DNA of 64,000 nt from Macrocystis pyrifera (taxonomy: Eukaryota; Sar; Phaeophyceae; Laminariales; Laminariaceae). The stretch is taken from the NCBI GenBank assembly GCA_031763025.1, contig JASSKH010000004.1, positions 3,100,001 to 3,164,000 on the forward strand. Reading direction: 5' to 3'. The notes beneath the pieces are model-generated. The model made no database searches and had not been told where the DNA came from. It was given only the letters and a program-made list of their open reading frames with translations. Positions 57,832-64,000 of this stretch are shown here, one piece after another (position 1 is the first letter of the stretch; every line of letters starts with the position of its first letter). The position numbers and the translations under genes were made by a program.

Positions 57832-58219
57832 GGCCGAATCTATCCGCAGAAAATGTTTGTGGCTTCTCGTCTTCGGCCATTGGTCTTTTTCGGATGCACA
57901 CGACAAGCGATATGTTCCACTTATTTTACTTGTATTTTCGGGCAACTGAACTAAGAAGGCTTGCATTGAAGAAACATCCGCGAATCTGCACAAAACGTTT
58001 GTTGTGGCTTCCCGTCTTGGGGCAGATACAGTCGAGATTAGACACAAGCAGTCGAGATTTCTTGTTGGTCGTACAACTCAATTTTTAAGTCAAAAACACC
58101 GCTAAGGATCCTAGCTCATGGATTGCTTGTCGTTTTTGGCAACCGAACTATGGGTACTTGTTTCGAAGAAACATCCGGGAATTCGCAGAAAACGTTTGCG
58201 GCTTCCCCGTCATGGGCCA
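57832..58219. repeat. Three imperfect copies of a 55-bp sequence
   Basis: Segments at about 57832-57883, 57969-58023 and 58164-58219 share GAAACATCCG, GCAGAAAACGTTTG and GGCTTCCCGTCTTGGG with differences. They are spaced 130-200 bp apart, and the spacers share TATTTTCGG words, so a longer unit was probably triplicated. Confidence 0.65.
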
Positions 58220-58952
58220 TAGGATGCACAAGTAAGCTGTATTTTCGGCCTTTTTACTACTATTTTTTCCAGCCGACCAGACAGGCATGTATGGGCAGCA
58301 TGATGGTCTTCACCGTCGATCCCCGATGACTCACAAAGACCCCCGAAACTTAGAAGGAAGCATGGAGTCAACAGCAAAAGAAAGCCTGCTCCACTGCTAC
58401 TGCTCTTTCTGCGCTTCTTTGGAGTTGTGGTGTGGTGGACTACTACACAGCAGTATATGCTTCAGATATCTTGACGACAAACTCCTTCTACTCGTACGTA
58501 GCAGCAAATAATATGCATGGTGCAGACAACAACAGCAGTGGTTACTTGATGATATGGCCTCTCGTGGCCGCAATGCAGTTCGTACGTGTTTTTTGGCCCA
58601 GAAGGGAAGATTAAGATTCCAATAATGAATTTACCGTACCTCTAAACACGTTACGTACTGTAAGAATTTGACCAATATATATAATTCTACAGTGCCCACA
58701 CACTCCTACAATATGACATGCACACAACTTGTATTTGATTTGCGTTATAGAGGCAAATAAATTCCGGCACGCACATAAATGCGCATAAAATGCTGATGCT
58801 GTGGGACAGCTCTTACGAATAATATATACGCCGTCGACTTTGACAACACAGCCGCACAAGATATACCCCCGCCTCGCCTCCTCCCTTCCCCGTCGAACAG
58901 GACTGGGCGTAACAAAAGCACAACATACGTGAGGACTGCAGTAAGTCGCGCG

Positions 58953-59128
58953 ATGACGTTGTCCAAGGTAAAGCTCTGGTGGGTGCGCTGGGCGCGCTTT
59001 CTGTTGCCGGTGTCATGGGCCAATCATCTTGCGTTCAGCTCAATGCCACGGACTTTTCATCTTGTCCGTGCGAAGATGCTACCTTGACGTTCACTCTGGA
59101 AGGAGAGACGACGGTAGCGGCTAATACG
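58953..59128 (+). pseudogene. Second leader exon of the VWA-WSC family (frame offset)
   Basis: Starts ATGACGTTGTCCAAGGT exactly like 10564 and ends AATACG|GTGAGTG like its donor, but is 176 nt long instead of 174. The extra two bases (a CTCT where the first copy has CT) put the signal-peptide start out of frame with the conserved part, GALGALSVAGVMGQSSCVQL then NATDFSSCPCEDATLTFTLE. In that second frame the protein is highly similar to exon 1. Either it is a pseudogene, or translation starts elsewhere, or there is a sequencing slip. No VWA exon follows before the window ends, but an intron of several kb, as in the first copy, would put it outside. Confidence 0.7.
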
Positions 59129-61012
59129 GTGAGTGAGTGTGAGTGCATGATGATGAGTGAATGACTAGACTAAGTGATTTTTAGCACGATAGGATTGGTT
59201 CTGAATAATTTCCGCTTGGCTCCCCACATCATATAATAGCTACTGTACGTGGCTACATTCTAGGACCCCCCCCCGCCGCCGCTGTACCCTGTTGTGCGAT
59301 TCAGTTTATCTTTAGCAGCGCTCCGTCACAGCACGTATACGAATACATGCATGATGTACAAGTATATACTTCGGGCGACGTGCTAACGCCAACAAATCAT
59401 CTTGACACTGCTGTTTGCGCTTGCATTCGCTGGCCTGCTCACTTAAGGTCGGCCTTATTTTCGACCTTACACACAACCCAGTACGTATCCATGCACACCT
59501 CGGACAAATATTCGATTCCCGCGTGAAAGATGTGATCCAGAGAGTTTAGGAAACTTACAATCCTCACCTGTATGAGTCAACCTCATGTTGCCGGGTGGCA
59601 GCCGTACGACATACAACCTGCGTGGTCTGACCACGTATTTCATAGGGTTTGATCTGCACTTTTAACAAACCCTGCACAACGTCTCACAACAGCCAGGTAG
59701 GATGTAAATACTACGAGGTATTGGCCCTACAGTGCAGTACGTAGTACCACACCCCGAGCATAACGAATTCAAGAAAAACGGACATTTGCGTCGGCGAGCG
59801 ACAAACAAATGTGGTTGCAGGCTGTGCCAGCAATAAATCGACGGGTGGGACAACCCACAGTCACGGCAGACCGAACGGTGCGAACGAATCGTACAAACAG
59901 TAGTACTACCAGCGGCGTATTATGGAGGAGCTCTATTAATAGAGTGCAGATACATCGTGCTCGTCAAATTTGTCCACGTTGCTGGGTCGGAGCCCCTAAC
60001 GAGCGCACTCCGTTCAGAATTCATGACGCAATTGTTGGTTTTGTCTATCGATGTCTGTCGAGGACTCGGAATCTCGCCGCTTCGAACCAAAGATCGGCCT
60101 GAGTTTTTCTCAAGCCGATCTTGGCCCAACATCGGCCCCAGATTTGCTTTTTTCGAGTTTTTCCAAAAGTTGTGGCAACTTTGTTTTTTTCTAAACGTGC
60201 CCAGAGGAGGCGTGTTCTATTTTTTTTTGGCGGGTATCTTTTCAAGATTCAAACTTTTTATTGATACTTCGCTTTCCTATTTTGTTTTCTTTTTAATCAT
60301 CACTTTTACTTCCCAGGTATTACCCTCAGCGATCTTCTGGACAAGCCGTGGTCACATGTGTCCCCCCGGCACGTGCCTTTATTTTTTGTCGCGCATATGG
60401 TTCAGCATTCCCACTGCTCGTCGATTTTCATCGAATGTACAGCTAACTCACGCTCTCTCGCTTTCCGCTGATCAATAATGTGAAAGAAAAAGTCCCTACG
60501 AGCATGCACTCAGTGAGACTCGAACCCAGGAAATTGATCTTGATAGGCTCGCGGACCACCTACCAAGTCACGGTTTGGCATAGGTTAATAAGTCATAAAT
60601 TACAAAGAGAATATAGAGAAAAATGAACAATTCAAGGAAGAAAGGAAAAGAAACACACAAGAGAGAACGCGTAGATTTTTTGCAGATTGCAGGCTCGCGA
60701 GCCGCGCTGGGGGTGTAGAACAGAGACCAGAACCTAATCAAACAAACACATTGACTCCGCTGCCAAGAACACCAGACAGAGACACAATGTATCTACAGTA
60801 TCTATATATATACACGAGAAACGAAAAGGAAGACGACGAAGTAAACCAAAAAATAAAAACCCACAGCAAAAAGCCAAAAGAACGAGATGCAGAGACATGA
60901 AGAGGGGCAAAGGGGAAAAAAGGAAAGACGGAAAAAGAGAAGGAAACAAAGGAAAAAACGGACAACAAGGGGCGGGGCTGTTAGACAAGACGACAGGCAG
61001 GCACTGGTACTA
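59129..61012. other. Unassigned DNA
   Basis: Holds the start of the presumed intron after the second leader exon. An inverted repeat at 60091-60121 (AGATCGGC...GCCGATCT, inner TGAG/CTCA, TTTTT loop) is the clearest structure. A- and G-rich DNA at 60.6-60.97 kb gives Phe/Ser/Leu-rich open frames on the - strand that look compositional. Confidence 0.4.
60505..60590 (-). other. tRNA-like sequence with B box
   Basis: On the - strand, GGGTTCGAGTCTC matches the RNA polymerase III B box (GGTTCGANNC), with an A-box-like TGACTTGGTAGG about 40 nt before it. The anticodon stem cannot be drawn, and the acceptor arms do not pair. It is probably a tRNA relic or the head of a SINE. No SINE body or second copy was recognised. 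Confidence 0.3.
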
Positions 61013-61117
61013 TTACGGGGGTCCACAGTTAACGGGACCAAATTTTGTTAGTAAAAATTGGTGAATATATAGGTTTTTATGTATACCATAGGTCCTATTA
61101 ACTATGTACCTCCGTGA
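61013..61117 (+). mobile_element. TA-flanked MITE, copy 4
   Basis: A 105-bp element starts TTACGGGGGTCCACAGTTAA and ends TATGTACCTCCGTGA between TA dinucleotides. The core TTAGTAAAAATTGG, TATATAGG and CATAGGTCCTATTAA is shared with 21948-22053. Confidence 0.8.
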
Positions 61118-61248
61118 TAGCCCGCGTGGTACTATACTAGTTTCTTTGGTCCTAAAAAATGGAGCGCATCATGACGATGATGGCCATACCCAGGCGTCAG
61201 CTTGTTGGGCGCATATCACCTCCCCCGCCTCCCTTCCTCCCCCCCCCT

Positions 61249-61271
61249 CCCCCCCCCCCCCCCCCCCCCCC
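61249..61271. repeat. 23-bp C homopolymer
   Basis: Uninterrupted C-run preceded by C-rich CCTCCC steps from about 61220. Confidence 0.95.
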
Positions 61272-63511
61272 TGCGGTTGTAATGAATTTCCTCTCATAGA
61301 ATACCTGGTAGCTTATACTTAACACCGCTGATGTGAATGTACGCGAATGTCGGACGCGGTAGGTTCGTAAATATGCAATGGTCAATCTACTGCGCTCGAT
61401 GATCGACTGCATATTAGGTTGGTGATCCCTTGATTTAAACGGTTGAGGCTGGACGACATGCACAGCAGCAGAGCCTACTCCATGCATTTAAGAAGTAGAA
61501 AATTATTAGAGCTATACCGCTGGTAGTTCATACGATAGTGCTGTTGCTGTCGTCTGTAAGCACCTGTTTAGGTTTGCTGTTGCACGTACAGTGGACAGAG
61601 CCATCAGCACAGGTCATGTCTAATGCGCTCGATGAACTTCTGACTCCTGAATTAGTGTTAAATCTTGATTATACGTGATCGCGCTTTGAGGCTGTATGGC
61701 TAGTGACCACTTCGGGACCAATATTACATAATAGCAGTAACATGTGCTATTCTACGGTGCGTAATACTACTATAGGGTGTACGAAGATCCACCCCACTGC
61801 CAATAGTCTAAGCAGGTGTAGAAATCGAACTTTTCCCCAGCACCATATACACGTTTTTCTGCAGATGAGAACCTTAGTTTCAACACCTCTGTCAACACCC
61901 CAAACACGTCCTAAACGCTCTCATCCTGCGAAGGTAATTCTGTATCATTGTTTCTATGTTGAATGCTTGATCCTTTAAGATCAATGAAACAGAAGCGTTT
62001 CATATATTACATTTGCATTGAGGTGCTTTGTTCAGCAGCCGTATATATGAGAGGATTTTGAGAGCTATTCTTGCAATTGCCCACGTAGAACTGTTTTTCG
62101 TTCGTAGAAAAAGAGACATGTGACGATTTATCTGGCGGAAGACCGTCACGTGAAAACCAATTGCTCTTGAATTTTATCTAGTTAATTCCTAAAAAAAATA
62201 GCGAGAAACCCTTCCGCTAACCATTCTACAGGTAGAACCGAGCTTCGTTTTCGAACGAAACGGCATGACGCGAGATAAGTCCTGAATTTGTGGACAACAA
62301 TCGATTTTTAGCAGGATTACGATAGATTTTGGGATGCGATTTCGGGCCTACCCATATAATTTACTTGGAATTATGTAAGTCTCGTTTTCGATCGGCTGTT
62401 ATATTTCCAACGTTGACGATCACGACCGAGGACGTTTTAGCTTTTGATTCACCATATTTCATAGGTTATACGAGCACCGATGTCAAATTGGACAAATAGC
62501 CCTGCACGGGCAATACGTACGGCATCAGTTAAGCTCGTAAAAATTGACGTATTCGTACCATAATAACCCGACAGTGCCTAAACCGTATACCAGTATCACA
62601 CAAGATGACACCCAGCCAGGAGACGAATTTACAGACCCAGTTTCCCCCAAAACATGGGGGACACACACAACGAAAATGGTGGCTTCGAAAAGACGTCGTC
62701 GAGAAGTTTGCATAGACTCGTTGTCCGGAATCCCCGCTTTGAAAATGGTCCGAGCAGGTGTGTTCTCTCGCGTGTTGTGCGGTATAGGTATGATACGCGT
62801 CGAGCGTACAACATCAAAAAATAAATCATGAAATCATGTACCGGGTATGTGGTCATTTTGCTTGCGGTTCCTAAAAACCAGAATTGTTGAATGAAGCAAT
62901 CAATTCATGACACCAATGTACTCACAAAGCAGGGTCGAAAAAAGGCGAACAAATGATGCGCTGGCCCACGCATCGCGCCAAGCATTCGCCCAAGGCAGCA
63001 TCCGCCTGTAGCTGCGAGTGCATACCCAAGCAACGCTTGTTTACCTCCACCCGCTCTTTTTCGTTCAAGGCGAACAACATAGCGAGAACTGGGTTTGTTC
63101 CGCGTAAGGGATGTTTGGTTTTTTTTTTTCCGTCTCGGAGGAAACATTCTGGGAGGCCTTTTTTTTCATGCTAGTTAACATGTATACACTGTTTTTTCGT
63201 TGGGGCGCAAACAACTCGTCATTTTCGCAGATTCCAGTTCAGACGTTCGCCGTTTCGCACTGCCGGAGGACGAAACAGGCGTCGAACAAAATAACAACAT
63301 AAAAGAAAATACGATTTCAACGATCCTTCATATCGCATCCGGCCCTGCACTTTGTGCTGTCGTCGTCGCGTGCACGGGGTCGACGCGGCGAGAGACGGCT
63401 GTCTTCTCCTTGTGTGCACGCCATCCCCCTGAACCGCGGCCAAACACGACGTCATACGTACCATGACGGTGCAGCCGCGACACCGCACTACTGTAATCCA
63501 ATCAAAGTACG
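61272..63511. other. Unassigned DNA
   Basis: No gene, RNA or repeat supported. Open frames of up to 97 codons on both strands (for example + strand 62544-62831) have no family signature. Confidence 0.4.
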
Positions 63512-63693
63512 GCCCATCAAATACCAGCCACCACATACAAAATGCCAAAAAAACATCAAATGCAACATCAGAATTCTGCGTTATTATTCCAACAAAATTA
63601 CAACAGACCAAATACCAGCCACCATATACAAAAACACCAAAAAAAACACCAATTTGCAACATCAGAATTCAGTGGTATTATTGCAGACAGCCC
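63512..63693. repeat. Two-copy tandem repeat, period about 91 bp
   Basis: AAATACCAGCCACCA[CT]ATA, CCAAAAAAAACA and GCAACATCAGAATTC occur twice in the same order (first at 63512, second at about 63603). On the - strand the repeat translates to similar Trp-rich stretches, which is a result of the duplication rather than evidence of a gene. Confidence 0.8.
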
Positions 63694-64000
63694 AGAAATT
63701 GCGGTATCAAATCTCGAACATGATGCGTTTAGTTCAGTGTTCGCGACATCTATCGTCGAGTCTATTGCGCACATCCTAGCGCTCGCTCTATGGAACATCT
63801 TAAATATAGGGTATATCCCAATGTTCGCAGAATCAAAAGTACAACAATCTGCGAAGAACGCAAGAGTTCTCAACAGTATTGAACCTCGAACACACTGAAT
63901 ACCGCCCAGTTCTTTGAGTGTGTAACCTGGTGAAATGCTAGTTCCATGCGGGCTATGGTAGAGTCCGCCTATTCGGCGAAAGCATTTTACGACCGACGGC

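Noticed and set aside
60738-61041. Membrane-protein-like frames rich in Phe, Ser and Leu on the - strand
   Set aside because: They reflect A/G-rich sequence on the + strand; three frames give similar hydrophobic products.
63219-63873. Trp- and Phe-rich frames on the - strand at the window end
   Set aside because: Their similarity to each other comes from the 91-bp tandem repeat; no membrane-protein family is recognisable.
1-64000. CRISPR arrays, operons, riboswitches or bacterial-type promoters
   Set aside because: Repeats here are tandem minisatellites without spacer structure, and the gene structure is eukaryotic with GT-AG introns.

Overview
The window looks like nuclear DNA of a repeat-rich, intron-rich eukaryote, most likely a brown alga (kelp-type stramenopile). 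The reasons are a secreted VWA-WSC protein with GT-AG introns in compatible phases, long introns full of CAG/CTG repeats, copia- and gypsy-type retrotransposon fossils, and a very low gene density with no operon structure. The species assignment is inference.

The best-supported gene is on the + strand. A signal-peptide exon (10564-10737) and five further exons (29555-29960, 30536-30622, 32332-32837, 32917-33058, 33951-34078) join in compatible phases. They give exactly 1443 nt, a 480-residue secreted protein with a von Willebrand A domain (MIDAS motif DGSGS) and a C-terminal WSC domain. The weak link is the 18.8-kb first intron. A second leader exon of the same family, with a 2-base frame offset, lies at 58953-59128.

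That first intron holds, on the opposite strand, a tandem duplication (11756-15771 and 15772-18988). Each unit carries a zinc-finger exon, a long CAG-rich minisatellite intron, and a second zinc finger followed by an OTU-protease-like stretch. Each copy has its own lesions, so this looks like a decaying duplicate pair. Six copies of one TA-flanked MITE family are scattered over the window, three of them clustered at 19.1-20.1 kb. A Harbinger-like transposase fragment lies at 27.6 kb.

Downstream of the VWA-WSC gene there is a broken copia element (35.6-36.8 kb, possibly with a non-coding tail to 38.2 kb). On the - strand, two dynamin-like exons (stalk 42641-42342, GED-like 41804-41544) end in a stop.

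From 45.6 to 57.3 kb two gypsy-type elements meet tail to tail. A + strand 3' remnant ends in an LTR near 47.9-48.3 kb. A - strand element (48502-57268) has two 372-bp LTRs about 97% identical. Its interior holds an integrase region and two different arrays of short hairpin-forming units, one of them with stem-preserving sequence variation. The remaining ~6.7 kb has the second leader exon, repeats and a MITE but no other recognised gene.

Roughly two thirds of the window contains nothing I can assign to a gene; those stretches are listed as such.
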